The position numbers and the translations under genes were made by a program. A model generated the notes under the pieces. It did not search any database. It was given only the letters and a program-made list of their open reading frames with translations, and was not told the origin of the DNA. Shown here in pieces: positions 43,559-53,500 of a stretch of DNA of 64,000 bases (within the stretch, counting starts at the first letter, position 1; the number at the start of each line of letters is the position of its first letter). Origin of the DNA: Azospirillum lipoferum 4B (GTDB lineage Bacteria > Pseudomonadota > Alphaproteobacteria > Azospirillales > Azospirillaceae); the NCBI RefSeq assembly GCF_000283655.1, contig NC_016585.1, positions 757,501 to 821,500 of the forward strand, read 5' to 3'.

Positions 43559-46216
43559 ATGGACAAAGGCACGCCGAAGGCCATCCGGCTTCAGGACTAT
43601 CGCCCCCCGGCGCATCTGATCGACACGGTCGACCTGTTCGTCGACCTGGGCGAGGATGTCACCACCGTCCGCGCGGTGCTGGCGATCCGCCGCAATCCCG
43701 ACCGGCCGGAGGCGGCGACGGAGCCGCTGTCGCTCGACGGGCAGAGGCTGGATCTGGTGTCGGTGGCGCTGGACGGCCGGACGCTGGGACCGGACGAATA
43801 CACCGTCACCCCCGATCACCTGATCGTGCTGGAGGTGCCGGACAGCTACACGCTGGAAACCATCGTCCGCATCAAGCCGCAGGAGAACACCGCGCTGGAA
43901 GGGCTCTACAAGTCCTCCGGCAACTTCTGCACCCAGTGCGAGGCGGAAGGCTTCCGCAAGATCACCTATTTCATCGACCGGCCGGACGTGATGGCGCGCT
44001 ACAGCACCACCATCACCGCGGACAAGGCGCGCTATCCGGTGCTGCTGTCCAACGGCAATCTGGCCGCGTCGGGAGATCTAGAGGGCGGGCGCCACTGGGC
44101 GCGCTGGGAGGACCCGTTCCCCAAGCCCTGCTACCTGTTCGCGCTGGTCGCCGGCAGCCTCGTCCATGGCGAGGACCGTTTCCGCACCGCGTCGGGGCGC
44201 GACGTCACGCTCCGCATCTATGTGGAGCCGGGGAACGAGGACAAGATCGACCACGCCATGCGCTCGCTGATCAAGTCGATGCGCTGGGATGAAGAGGTCT
44301 ATGGGCTGGAATACGACCTCGACATCTTCAACATCGTCGCGGTCGGCGACTTCAACATGGGGGCGATGGAAAACAAGTCGCTCAACGTCTTCAACACCAA
44401 ATACATCCTGGCCAAGCCGGAAACCGCGACCGACACCGATTTCCTCAACATCGAGGCGGTGGTCGCGCACGAGTATTTCCATAATTGGACCGGCAACCGC
44501 GTCACCTGCCGCGACTGGTTCCAGCTGTCGCTGAAAGAAGGGCTGACCGTCTTCCGCGACCAGGAATTCTCGTCCGACATGCATTCCCGCGCGGTGAAGC
44601 GCATCGCCGATGTCCAGGGGCTGCGCACCGTGCAGTTCCAGGAGGATGCCGGCGCCATGGCCCATCCGGTGCGCCCGGACAGCTATGTCGAGATCAACAA
44701 CTTCTACACCCCCACCGTCTACAACAAGGGTGCGGAAGTCATCCGCATGATCCACACCCTGCTGGGGCCGGAAAAGTACCGCAAGGGCACCGACCTCTAT
44801 TTCCAGCGCCATGACGGGCAGGCGGTGACCTGCGACGATTTCGTCGCCGCCATGGCCGATGCCAGCGGCGTCGACCTGACCCAGTTCCAGCTGTGGTACC
44901 GGCAGGCCGGCACGCCGGAGCTGGACATCGCCGGCAGCCATGACGCCGCGGCCAAGACCTTCACCCTGACGGTGAAGCAGACGGTGCCGCCGACGCCGGG
45001 CCAGCCGACCAAGCAGCCGATGCACATCCCGCTGGCGGTCGGCCTGCTCGGCCCCGACGGCCAGGACCTGCCCTTGCGCCTGGAAGGCGAGGAGGCCGCC
45101 GACGGCACCAGCCGCATCCTGCACGTCACCGCGGAAAGCCAGAGCTTCACCTTCCGCGACATCCCGGCCCGGCCGGTGCCGTCGCTGCTGCGCGGCTTCT
45201 CCGCCCCGGTGAAGCTGAAGACCGACCTGACGGAGGCCGACCTGACCTTCCTGATGGCGCATGACAGCGATGCCTTCAACCGGTGGGAGGCCGGGCAGAT
45301 CCTGGGCACCCGCATCCTGCTGAACCTCGTCGCCGACCGGCAGGCCGGACGCGAGCTGGTGCTGCCGGAGGGCTATGCCGATGCCTTCGCCCTGATCCTG
45401 GCCGATGCCGGCCGCGACCCGGCCTTCGCCGCCCAGGCGCTGGTTCTGCCGACGGAGGCCTATCTCGGCACCCAGATGGCGGTGGTCGATCCCGACGCCA
45501 TCCATACGGTGCGGGAGTTCGCGCGCAAGACGCTGGCCGGCCGCCTGCGTTCGCAGTTCCTCGACCTCTACCGCCGCAACAGCAGCCAGGAGCCCTTCTC
45601 CGTCGATGCCGACGCCATCGGCAAGCGGGCGCTGAAGAACCTCTGCCTCGCCTATCTGATGGCGCTGGAGGATGAGGAGGCGCTGGAGCTGTGCCTGACC
45701 CAGTACCGCGGCGCCAAGGGCATGACCGACGAGATCGCGGCACTGCAGTTCCTGTCCAACGCCGCCTCGCCGGAAGGGGAGAAGGCGCTGGCCGACTTCT
45801 ACGAGCGCTGGAAGGGCGAGGCACTGGTTGTCGACAAGTGGTTCGGCGTGCAGGCGATGTCGCACCGCGCCGACACGCTGGACCGGGTGACGGCCCTGCT
45901 CGGCCACCCCGCCTTCGAGATCCGGAACCCGAACAAGGTCTATGCGCTGATCGGCGGTTTCGCCAACGGCAACCCGGTTCGCTTCCATGACGGGAGTGGA
46001 GCCGGATACCGCTTCCTCGCCGATCAGGTGCTTCGGCTGGATCCGATGAACCCGCAAGTTGCGGCCCGCCTCATGGGCCCCTTCTCCCGCCTGCGGCGCT
46101 ATGACGCGGCCCGTCAGGCCCTGATGAAGGCCGAACTGGAGCGGATCGTCGCCACTGCGGGCCTCTCGCCGGACGTCTATGAGGTGGCGAGCAAGAGCTT
46201 GGCCGCCGCGGGCTGA
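43559..46216 (+). CDS. pepN: aminopeptidase N
   Basis: 885-residue M1-family zinc aminopeptidase of the E. coli PepN type. The substrate-binding GAMEN is in FNMGAMENKSLNVFN. The zinc site is HEYFH (residues 304-308) with Glu327 in LSLKEGLTVFRD as third ligand, matching the E. coli spacing. The C-terminal DUF3458/ARM-repeat domain is complete. It releases N-terminal residues from peptides in the cytoplasm. The ATG at 43559 starts the conserved beta-sandwich; frame upstream of it looks non-coding. It ends in a strong terminator. Confidence 0.96.
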   Translation: MDKGTPKAIRLQDYRPPAHLIDTVDLFVDLGEDVTTVRAVLAIRRNPDRPEAATEPLSLDGQRLDLVSVALDGRTLGPDEYTVTPDHLIVLEVPDSYTLETIVRIKPQENTALEGLYKSSGNFCTQCEAEGFRKITYFIDRPDVMARYSTTITADKARYPVLLSNGNLAASGDLEGGRHWARWEDPFPKPCYLFALVAGSLVHGEDRFRTASGRDVTLRIYVEPGNEDKIDHAMRSLIKSMRWDEEVYGLEYDLDIFNIVAVGDFNMGAMENKSLNVFNTKYILAKPETATDTDFLNIEAVVAHEYFHNWTGNRVTCRDWFQLSLKEGLTVFRDQEFSSDMHSRAVKRIADVQGLRTVQFQEDAGAMAHPVRPDSYVEINNFYTPTVYNKGAEVIRMIHTLLGPEKYRKGTDLYFQRHDGQAVTCDDFVAAMADASGVDLTQFQLWYRQAGTPELDIAGSHDAAAKTFTLTVKQTVPPTPGQPTKQPMHIPLAVGLLGPDGQDLPLRLEGEEAADGTSRILHVTAESQSFTFRDIPARPVPSLLRGFSAPVKLKTDLTEADLTFLMAHDSDAFNRWEAGQILGTRILLNLVADRQAGRELVLPEGYADAFALILADAGRDPAFAAQALVLPTEAYLGTQMAVVDPDAIHTVREFARKTLAGRLRSQFLDLYRRNSSQEPFSVDADAIGKRALKNLCLAYLMALEDEEALELCLTQYRGAKGMTDEIAALQFLSNAASPEGEKALADFYERWKGEALVVDKWFGVQAMSHRADTLDRVTALLGHPAFEIRNPNKVYALIGGFANGNPVRFHDGSGAGYRFLADQVLRLDPMNPQVAARLMGPFSRLRRYDAARQALMKAELERIVATAGLSPDVYEVASKSLAAAG

Positions 46217-46247
46217 AGACTCGGCACCAAAGGACCGGGGGCATATG

Positions 46248-46281
46248 CAAAGGGCCGGAGGCGATGCCTCCGGCCCTTTTC
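46248..46281. terminator. bidirectional terminator, pepN / cytochrome c
   Basis: GGGCCGGAGGC (46252-46262) pairs perfectly with GCCTCCGGCCC (46266-46276) around GAT. A-run on the left and T-run on the right serve pepN on the plus strand and the cytochrome gene on the minus strand. Confidence 0.88.
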
Positions 46282-46319
46282 GCCGTCCGCGGTACCCGGC
46301 CGGGCCGGGGGGCGCGGTC

Positions 46320-46700
46320 TTACTTCTGCTCGGCCAGGAAGGCGATCAGGTCGGCACGCTTGGCGTCGTCCTTCAGGCCGGCGAAGGCCATGGTGCCGCC
46401 GGGGACGATTTCCTTCGGGGCCTTGATGTAGGCGTCCAGGTTCTCGGCGGTCCAGGTCAGGCCGCCGGCGGCCTTTTCCTTCATCGGGCCCGAATACTTG
46501 AAGCCATCGACCGAAGCGGCCGGGCGGCCGACGACGCCGTGCAGCGACGGACCGACCTTGTTCTTGCCCTGCTCGGTGGTGTGGCAGGCCATGCAAACCT
46601 TGAAGACATCCTTGCCGGCGGCGGCATCGGCGGCCTGGGCGGCACCGGCACCCATCACGATCGCGGCCAGGGTGGCTACGCCCATCAACAGCTTCTTCAT
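46320..46700 (-). CDS. class I cytochrome c
   Basis: 126-residue periplasmic c-type cytochrome. The signal peptide is MKKLLMGVATLAAIVMGAGA with cleavage after AQA. The haem site is CMACH at residues 36-40, and the distal methionine is probably Met104 in GGTMAF. The fold, size and the KVGPSLHGVVGRPAA segment are those of cytochrome c2/c550-like soluble electron carriers. A good GGAAG site precedes the ATG. It is monocistronic with a terminator 40 bases downstream. Confidence 0.92.
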   Translation of the reverse strand: MKKLLMGVATLAAIVMGAGAAQAADAAAGKDVFKVCMACHTTEQGKNKVGPSLHGVVGRPAASVDGFKYSGPMKEKAAGGLTWTAENLDAYIKAPKEIVPGGTMAFAGLKDDAKRADLIAFLAEQK

Positions 46701-46829
46701 ACTTCGGCTTCCCTTCCGATGGATCGACCGGCCGACGGCGCCGACCGGAATCGCGCGGCAGCATACACAATCCAGGGGTACGTCAAACCCCTTTGATATG
46801 GCCGTACGACCAATGAACAATCTGTCACA

Positions 46830-47483
46830 CTAGTGAATCAAAGCAAGCGACGCGAGAAGAACCACAACCAACAGCAGCGCAGCCCACGGCACGTAGAAAC
46901 CGCCGCTTCCGGCCCGGGTCCCGGCCCCGAGTCCACCGCCAGACCCGACCGGAAGAGGCAGCGGAATCTCCGGCGGCGGCTCCGCCGTCTGCGCTGCCGG
47001 AATGGCGGCCGGAGCCGGATCGGCGGGCTCCGCTTCGGCAGGTGCCGGGCCGACGATCTGGGTGAAGCGGGCGAAGAACTCCTCCGCCATCTTGCGGGCG
47101 GTGGCATCGACCAGCCGCGATCCGATCTGCGCCAGCTTGCCGCCGACCTGCGCCTTGGCGGTGTAGGTCAGCAGTGTGGCGCCGCCATCGTCGGACAGGG
47201 CCACGGTGGCGCCGCCCTTGCCGAAGCCGGCGGCCCCGCCCGATCCCTCTCCGGTTATGGTGTAGCCGTTGGGCGGGTCGAGGTCAGACAGCGTGACCTT
47301 GCCGGCGAATTTGGCGCTGACCGGGCCGACCTTGGCGACGACCTTGGCGGTCATCTCGGTATCCGACTGCCGGACCACCTCCTCGCAGCCGGGGATGCAC
47401 TGGCGCAGGATGTCCGGATCGTTCAGCGCCGCCCACACCGCCTCGCGGCTGGCCTCGATCCGGTGGCTTCCGCTCATGTCCAT
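46830..47483 (-). CDS. CoxG-like SRPBCC protein with membrane anchor
   Basis: 217-residue protein whose first 150 residues are an SRPBCC ligand-binding fold of the CoxG (carbon monoxide dehydrogenase subunit G-like) family: SHRIEASREAVWAALNDPDI then LRQCIPGCEEV at the N-terminus and GSRLVDATARKMAEEFFARF at the end. A Pro/Ala-rich linker and a single C-terminal membrane helix (YVPWAALLLVVVLLASLALI) anchor it. The start ATG at 47483 follows GGAGG by 11 bases. No CO dehydrogenase genes are nearby, so the role is unknown. Confidence 0.85.
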   Translation of the reverse strand: MDMSGSHRIEASREAVWAALNDPDILRQCIPGCEEVVRQSDTEMTAKVVAKVGPVSAKFAGKVTLSDLDPPNGYTITGEGSGGAAGFGKGGATVALSDDGGATLLTYTAKAQVGGKLAQIGSRLVDATARKMAEEFFARFTQIVGPAPAEAEPADPAPAAIPAAQTAEPPPEIPLPLPVGSGGGLGAGTRAGSGGFYVPWAALLLVVVLLASLALIH

Positions 47484-47669
47484 GGTTCGTGGTTCCTCCA
47501 ACCCTATGCCAACCCTTATGCGCCCCTTTGCGGGCGTCGATCCCCCGGCCGTGGCCGGAGTTTCCGGGGCCGGGGTTCGGTTCGAGAATACGGGATCGGC
47601 CGGTGCCGCGACAGCCCCGACCGCCTCGTCTCAAAGTCCTATGGGCGCCGGCAGCGCCGGGACGCGCCG

Positions 47670-48128
47670 TCAGCCGCGCGGCGCCATGCAGTTGCTGACG
47701 ATCGGCGTGCAGGCCGACAGCGAGGCGCCCGCCGGGTAGCTGACCTGCTCCACCGTGCCGCGCGGGCCGACCACCACGGTCGCCTCGCATCCGGCCGTGG
47801 TGTTGCCGCCGACCGGCACGCCGAAGCCGAGGCCGAGTCCCACCCCGCCGCTGCCGCCGAAGCTGCCGGCGCCGATGCCGATGCTGCTGCCGGGGCTGTA
47901 GGCCGCCGTCGGGCGCGCCACGTAGGTGTAGTATTCCCGGCCCGACGCCATCGCCTGACGATCCGGCACGCCGGCGCAGGCCAGCAGGTCGGCCTTCGGC
48001 ATGCCGACCATGGCGGTCTGGGCGCGCCGGGCCACCTCGGGATCGGGGCCGGTGGCGCAGCCCGCAAGGATGGCGGACATGCCGCCGAGAAGGATCACCG
48101 CAGCGCCCAGGCTCCGTATGCGGGCCAT
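47670..48128 (-). CDS. small lipoprotein of unknown function
   Basis: 152-residue lipoprotein: signal MARIRSLGAAVILLGGMSAI with lipidated Cys24 in LAGC. The mature part begins like a SmpA/OmlA-type small domain (RRAQTAMVGMPKADLLACAG VP...). A Gly/Ser-rich stretch follows (IGIGAGSFGGSGGVGLGLGF). Cysteines in TTAGCEATVVV, SACTPIVS and NCMAPRG could form disulfides. The start follows GGAGGA. It faces folK divergently. Confidence 0.75.
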   Translation of the reverse strand: MARIRSLGAAVILLGGMSAILAGCATGPDPEVARRAQTAMVGMPKADLLACAGVPDRQAMASGREYYTYVARPTAAYSPGSSIGIGAGSFGGSGGVGLGLGFGVPVGGNTTAGCEATVVVGPRGTVEQVSYPAGASLSACTPIVSNCMAPRG

Positions 48129-48328
48129 GTCTCGTCCTCCACCAGGATATCGTGTCATTGCCGGGTTCATCTCAACCGGTTGATATGAAGCTGAAACCCC
48201 GCCGCCGCCCGTCCGTTCCCCAGAGCGCCGGACCGGCACCCGCGTGACGGCAGGGCATGACGGCCGGGCGGAGATTTGCTAGGAGTTCCGCCACCCGCCC
48301 ATCCCAGCACATCAGGATCGCCGACGCC

Positions 48329-48850
48329 ATGGCCGAGCTTACGCCTACCCCCTCCTCTCCCGTCACCGTCCATCTGGCGCTGGGCGGCAACATGGGCGAC
48401 CGCGCCGCCAATCTGGCGGAAGCGATCCGCCGGCTGGGCGAGGCGGTGGAGATCGATGCGCAGTCGGCCCTCTACGAGACGGCGCCGATGTATGTGACGG
48501 ACCAGCCGGCCTTCCTCAACATGGCGGTGCGCGGCACCACCCGGCTGGACCCGCGGGCGCTGCTTCGCTTCATCAAGGACATCGAGTCGACGCTTGGCCG
48601 CGATCTGGGCGGGCTTCGCTTCGGCCCGCGCCCCATCGACATCGACATCCTGCTCTATGAAGACCGGGTGCTGACCGAACCTGAGCTGGAAATCCCCCAC
48701 CCCCGCATGGTGGAGCGCGCCTTCGTCCTCTGTCCGCTGGCCGACATCGCCGCCGATGTCCTGCATCCGGTGCTGAACCGCCGCATCGATGCGCTGCGCG
48801 ACGAGGTGCCGGGGCGCGAGACCGTGCTGCGGATCGCCGAAGGGCTCTGA
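48329..48850 (+). CDS. folK: 2-amino-4-hydroxy-6-hydroxymethyldihydropteridine diphosphokinase
   Basis: 173-residue HPPK of folate synthesis, transferring pyrophosphate from ATP to hydroxymethyl-dihydropterin. Landmarks are VHLALGGNMGDRAANLAEAI, SALYETAPMYVTDQPAFLNM, the magnesium-binding Asp pair in GPRPIDIDILLY, and EIPHPRMVERAFVLCPLADI. The ATG at 48329 gives the normal length. A folB-like gene lies about 115 bases downstream, which fits a folate pair. Confidence 0.95.
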   Translation: MAELTPTPSSPVTVHLALGGNMGDRAANLAEAIRRLGEAVEIDAQSALYETAPMYVTDQPAFLNMAVRGTTRLDPRALLRFIKDIESTLGRDLGGLRFGPRPIDIDILLYEDRVLTEPELEIPHPRMVERAFVLCPLADIAADVLHPVLNRRIDALRDEVPGRETVLRIAEGL

Positions 48851-48965
48851 CCCCGAGGAACTCCGACCGTCCGCCACCGGCCGAGTGCGGTGGCATGCGG
48901 CGACGGCACAGCTTATAGTGCCGACCAGAAAGCAATGCCGGTGGCGGGCCGCCGGCCGGGAGAAT

Positions 48966-49376
48966 GTGTTGTCGGACGATAGCGCAAAACGGGCCGTCCT
49001 GGTCCAGCCGGGCGGCGCGCCGCTCACCTACACCATCCTGGTGCGCGGCTTCGCGGCACCGGTCGCCATCGCCGGGCGTGCCGACCGGCCGCAGGTGTCC
49101 TTCGACCTGACCCTGACCGTCACCCATCCCGGCCCCGGATTCCCCGACGACATCGCCGCCGTGATGTCTTACGAGGACATCGTCGAAGACTTGCGACGTC
49201 TTTGTGCCGAATCCGAAATATCCGGTGCGGACTATCTGGCCGACCGCGCCGCGGAGCTTTGCCTGTCCCATGCCAAGGTGCGCAAGGTCCAGGCGGACGT
49301 TACGATTCCCGCCCCCGACTCCGGCGGTCCCTCCGCCGGGGCGAGCCTGACGCGGGTCCGCCCGGAACAGCGGTGA
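48966..49376 (+). CDS. folB: dihydroneopterin aldolase-like protein
   Basis: 136-residue protein with the FolB/tunnelling fold pattern: a first strand (VSFDLTLTVTH), then the helix AVMSYEDIVEDLRRLCAESE, the region YLADRAAELCLSHAKVRKVQ and the paired strand ADVTIPAP. It is more diverged than standard FolB, and the N-terminal 40 residues are unusual. The GTG at 48966 is used; a TTG at 48969 has better spacing to GGAG. Placement after folK supports a folate role, converting dihydroneopterin to 6-hydroxymethyl-dihydropterin. Confidence 0.75.
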   Translation: MLSDDSAKRAVLVQPGGAPLTYTILVRGFAAPVAIAGRADRPQVSFDLTLTVTHPGPGFPDDIAAVMSYEDIVEDLRRLCAESEISGADYLADRAAELCLSHAKVRKVQADVTIPAPDSGGPSAGASLTRVRPEQR

Positions 49377-49685
49377 ACAGTAACACGGACGCTCCGCCGA
49401 GCGGTGGCGGCACCGGCCAATACTGGATTACGGAAAGATATAGCGCTTGTTGACAAAAGGACGGGTGACAATACCACCCGGGCTGCGCTATGGTCACCAT
49501 ATTGTATTTTCAACGCACAATCCGGATCAAAGGGGCTATATCCCCGGCGGCCATCCGGATGCCGAAAGCCGAGACGAGCGCACAGCAGGGATTAGGCCAA
49601 TCGCCATTGCCGGCTTCGACCGTCCGCCGATCCCCCTTCCGGGACGGCCACGGTTTGCGGAAGCCGGACCAGAAGGGAGGGACGC
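49377..49685. other. intergenic region upstream of the 52-residue gene
   Basis: About 310 bases with a TTGACA at 49449-49454 but no convincing -10 at normal spacing, and an AT-richer stretch near 49495. Frames across it on either strand look non-coding. It probably holds the promoter of the small gene at 49686. Confidence 0.4.
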
Positions 49686-49844
49686 ATGGACCGGAACACG
49701 ACGCCGACCCTTTCCGAATTGCTTGCCGATCCGATCGTGATCGCCGTGATGGCACGCGACGGCATCAGCGCCGACAGCATCCAGCAGCTGTTCGAACGCC
49801 TTCGCCGGAGCCGACGAGTACCGGAGCAGCGGCTCGCCGCCTGA
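49686..49844 (+). CDS. 52-residue protein of unknown function
   Basis: Very small gene, supported by a strong AAGGGAGG site five bases before the ATG and by an amphipathic helix pattern (TLSELLADPIVIAVMARDGI then SADSIQQLFERLRRSRR). The first helix is hydrophobic and the second is basic. Overlapping minus-strand frames are much longer but Arg/Ser/Gly-rich and lack such a site. It resembles the small conserved regulators or anchors that short-gene callers miss. No function can be given. Confidence 0.65.
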   Translation: MDRNTTPTLSELLADPIVIAVMARDGISADSIQQLFERLRRSRRVPEQRLAA

Positions 49845-50030
49845 CTCCGCCGCATCCTGATCCAATCGCCTGAGGATCGCGCAGGCGCAAGGCAGGAAGG
49901 CGAAGAGCAGCTCCGCATCCGCGCCCGTCGGATGGAACCGGTCACCGGCCGCATGGCCGGAACTGTCGGCTGGATCCTTTTTGCAACCAAGCACGGCCAT
50001 CCGACAGGTCGCTCCCAAGCGCGAACCGCT

Positions 50031-50090
50031 CGAAGCGCGAAGCACCACCGAGCCGGCATGATGTCCGGACCGGCGGTGCTTCGCGCTTCG
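50031..50090. repeat. perfect 16-bp inverted repeat, palindromic element
   Basis: CGAAGCGCGAAGCACC (50031-50046) and GGTGCTTCGCGCTTCG (50075-50090) are exact reverse complements. The 28-base interior has CCGG boxes that can form a second stem. There is no T-run. It lies between the 3' ends of the 52-residue gene and the response regulator, so it may terminate both or be a REP-like element. Confidence 0.75.
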
Positions 50091-50125
50091 GCGAATGGTC
50101 CCATGGAGCAGACGCTGCCGCCCCC

Positions 50126-50518
50126 TCAGCCCTCCAGCACGGCGCGCACGGTCTCCATCACCTCGGCCGGGGTGAAGGGCTTGCGCAGGGTCCGGTGTGC
50201 GCCCAGCGCCTCGGCCACCGGCAGCACGTCCAGCGAGGCGCGGGCGCCGCCGCCGGAGATCGCGATGATCTTCAGCGACGGGGAAGCCCGCCGCAGCTCC
50301 ATGATCGTCGCCAGACCTTCCTGATTCGGCATGAAGATGTCGGTGATGACGAGGTCTATCGGACGGTCGGGCGGGCTGTGGGCGGAATGGTCGCGGAACC
50401 GCGCCATCCCCTCCACCCCGTCGCGGGCACCGACCGCCTCGTGGCCGGCCATCGTCAGCGTGCGCAGCAGCACCGCCCGCGCCACGTCGTCGTCATCGAT
50501 GATCAGCACGCTCGCCAT
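50126..50518 (-). CDS. stand-alone response regulator receiver
   Basis: 130-residue single receiver domain. Acidic pocket Asp8-Asp11 (VLIIDDDDV), phospho-acceptor Asp60 in VITDIFMPN, the switch serine in IIAISGGG and Lys113 in LRKPFTP are all present. There is no output domain, so it acts by protein-protein contact in a phosphorelay. It starts 13 bases after the stop of the RND permease gene, which suggests co-transcription with the pump. No histidine kinase is adjacent. The ATG at 50518 fits the fold; the upstream frame is non-coding. Confidence 0.9.
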   Translation of the reverse strand: MASVLIIDDDDVARAVLLRTLTMAGHEAVGARDGVEGMARFRDHSAHSPPDRPIDLVITDIFMPNQEGLATIMELRRASPSLKIIAISGGGARASLDVLPVAEALGAHRTLRKPFTPAEVMETVRAVLEG

Positions 50519-50531
50519 TGCGCCAGGCTCC

Positions 50532-53500
50532 TCATTCGGCCGGATGTGCGGGCGGATGGGCGGCCCCATGCGCGGCACCCGCCCCTTCCGATTCATCCTG
50601 CATCGGCTTCTTGCGGGCAAGATAGCTGTAGACCGTCGGCACGACGAACAGGGTCAGCAGCGTGCCCAGCGTCATGCCGCCGACGATCACGGCGCCGATG
50701 GCCTGCCGGCTTTCCGCGCCGGCCCCTTGGGCATAGGCCAGCGGCACCGCACCCAGCACCATGGCGCCGGTGGTCATCAGGATCGGGCGCAGGCGCAGCA
50801 CGGCCGCCTCCTCCACCGCCTTGCGGATGTCGGTGCCGGCACGCTGGAGCTGGTTGGCGAACTCCACGATCAGGATGCCGTGCTTGGTGATCAGGCCGAC
50901 CAGGGTAACGAGGCCGATCTGGCTGTAGACGTTCATCGTCCCGCCGCTCATCTGCAGCGCCGCCAGCGCCCCGGTCATCGACAGCGGCACCGTCAGCATG
51001 ATGACGAAGGGGTCGATGAAACTCTCGAACTGTGCCGCCAACACCAGATAGATGAAGGCCAGCGCCAGCACGAAGACGAAATAGAGCCCGGTCGCCGATT
51101 CGCGGAACTCACGGCTCTGGCCGGCATAGTCGGTCTGGGCGGTGGCCGGCAGCACCTTGTTCGCCGCCGCCTGCATGACCGCCAGCGCCTCGCCCAGCGA
51201 AGTGCCCGGCGCCAGCGTCGCGGTGATGGTGGCGGAGCGCAGCTTGTTGAAGTGGTTCAACTCCTTGGGCGCCACCCGCTCCTCCACCTTTACGAGGTTG
51301 GCGAGCGAGATCATCTGACCCGCTCCGCCGGTGGCGCTGGTGCCGCCGCGCACATAGATGCCGGCGATGTCGTCGGGGTTGCGGCGGTCGATGTTGGCGA
51401 CCTGGACGATCACGTCATACTGCTTGCCGTCCTTCTTGAAGCGCGTCACCTGCCGGCCGCCCAGCAGCGTCTCCAGCGTGCGGCCGACGGTGTCGACATC
51501 CACCCCAAGGTCGGCCGCCTTGTCGCGGTCCAGCGACACCTTCAGTTCCGGCTTGTTCAGCTTCAGGTCGGTGTCGAGATTGACCAGTCCGGGGAAGTTG
51601 CGGGCTTCCGCCATCATGGCGTTGACCATCGCCTGCAGTTCCTCGAAGGGCAGGGAGGTCTGGATGACGAAGTTCACCGGCTTCTCGGTCGGGCTCTGGC
51701 CCAGCGAGGGCGGGTTGGTGACGAAGCCCAGGATTCCGGGAATGCCGAACATCTTGGGGAACAGCTGGGCAGTGACCGCCTGCTGCTTGACGTCGCGCAG
51801 ATCCCAGTCGATCAGGCGGACGAAGGCGATGCCCTGGTTGACCACCGGGAAGCCGACGACGACGAAGAACTTCTCCAGCACCGGGATTTGCCGGAACAGC
51901 GCCTCCATCTGCTGGGCATAGCCCATGGTGTAGTCCAGTGTGGAGCCTTCCGGCGCGATGGCGATGCCGACGATGGTGCCGCGGTCCTCCACCGGCGCCA
52001 GCTCCGACTTCAGCCCGGTGAACAGGCCATAGCTGGCCGCGGCGACGCCGAATCCGACCAGCAGCACCAGCGGCCGCGCCCGCAGCGACAGGCGCAGCAG
52101 CCCGCGGTAGCCGTTGGTCATCCCCTCCAGAAAGCGCTCGATGGCGCGGTAGAGGAAGCCGTGCTTGGTCTCGTGCTTCAGCAGCTTGGAACACATCATC
52201 GGCGACAGCGTCAGCGCCACAAAGCCCGAAACGATGACCGCACCGGCCAGCGTCAGCGCGAATTCGGTGAACAGCCGCCCGGTGCGGCCGGTCATGAAGC
52301 CGATGGGGGCATAGACAGCCGCCAGAGTGATGGTCATGGCGATGACGGCGAAGCCGATCTCGCGCGACCCCTTCAGCGCCGCCTGGAAGGGGGGCATCCC
52401 CTCCTCCACATAGCGGAAGATGTTCTCCAGCATGACGATGGCGTCGTCGACGACGAGGCCGATGGCCAGCACCATCGACAACAGGGTCAGCGTGTTGATG
52501 GAGAAGCCGAAGGCGTACATCAGGGCGAAGCCGCCGATCAGCGACACCGGGATGGTGACCAGCGGCACCAGCGTCGCCCGCAGCGAGCGCAGGAAGAAGA
52601 AGATCACCAGAACGACCAGGACGATCGCTTCCAGGATGGTGTGGAACACCGCATCGATCGACTTGGCGATGAAGACGGAGCTGTCGTAACCGACATCCAC
52701 CCCCATGCCCTCGGGCAGGGCGGCGCGGATCTTCGGCAGCGCGTCGTTGACCGCCTTCGACACGTCCAGCGGGTTGGCGGTGGATTGCTTGACCACGCCG
52801 ATGGCGACGGCGCCGCGGCCGTTGAAGCGGGCGCTGACCCGCTCGTCCAGCGCCCCCAGCTCCGCCCGGCCGACATCGCGCAGGCGGACCAGATAGCCGG
52901 AATCGTCGCGCAGGATGATGTTCTCGAACTCGGCCGGGCTGCGCAGGTCGGTTTCCGACACCACGGTGAACTCGCGCGCCACGCTTTCCACGCGGCCGGC
53001 CGGGATTTCCACATTCTGCCGGCGCAGCGCGTTCTCGACATCCTGCGGCGTCACCCGGTAGGCGGCCATCCGCTGCGGATCGAGCCACAGGCGCATGGCG
53101 AAGCGCCGCTCGCCGAAGATGCGGACCTGGGCGACGCCGGGCAGGTTCTGCAGCCGGTCCTTGACGTAGCGGTCGGCGAAATCCGTCACCTCCAGCGGCG
53201 AATGCCGGTCGGAGGAGAAGGCCAGATAGATGATCGGCTGCGCGTCGGCCTCCACCTTGGCGATGACCGGCTCGTCGATCTCCGACGGCAGCGCGGCGCG
53301 GACGCGGCCCACCCGGTCGCGCACGTCGCTGGCGGCGACATCGACATTGCGGTCCAGCCGGAAGCGCAGGGTGATCTGCGACTTCTCCGCCCGGCTGATC
53401 GAGGACATCACGTCGATTCCCTCGATCCCGGCGAGGCTGTCCTCCAGCGTCTGGGTCACCTGGCTTTCGATGATCTGGGCCGAGGCGCCCTTGTAGGTCG

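Noticed and set aside
49536-50048. 170-codon minus-strand frames opposite the 52-residue gene
   Set aside because: No ribosome-binding site, and they cross a palindrome; composition is antisense-like.
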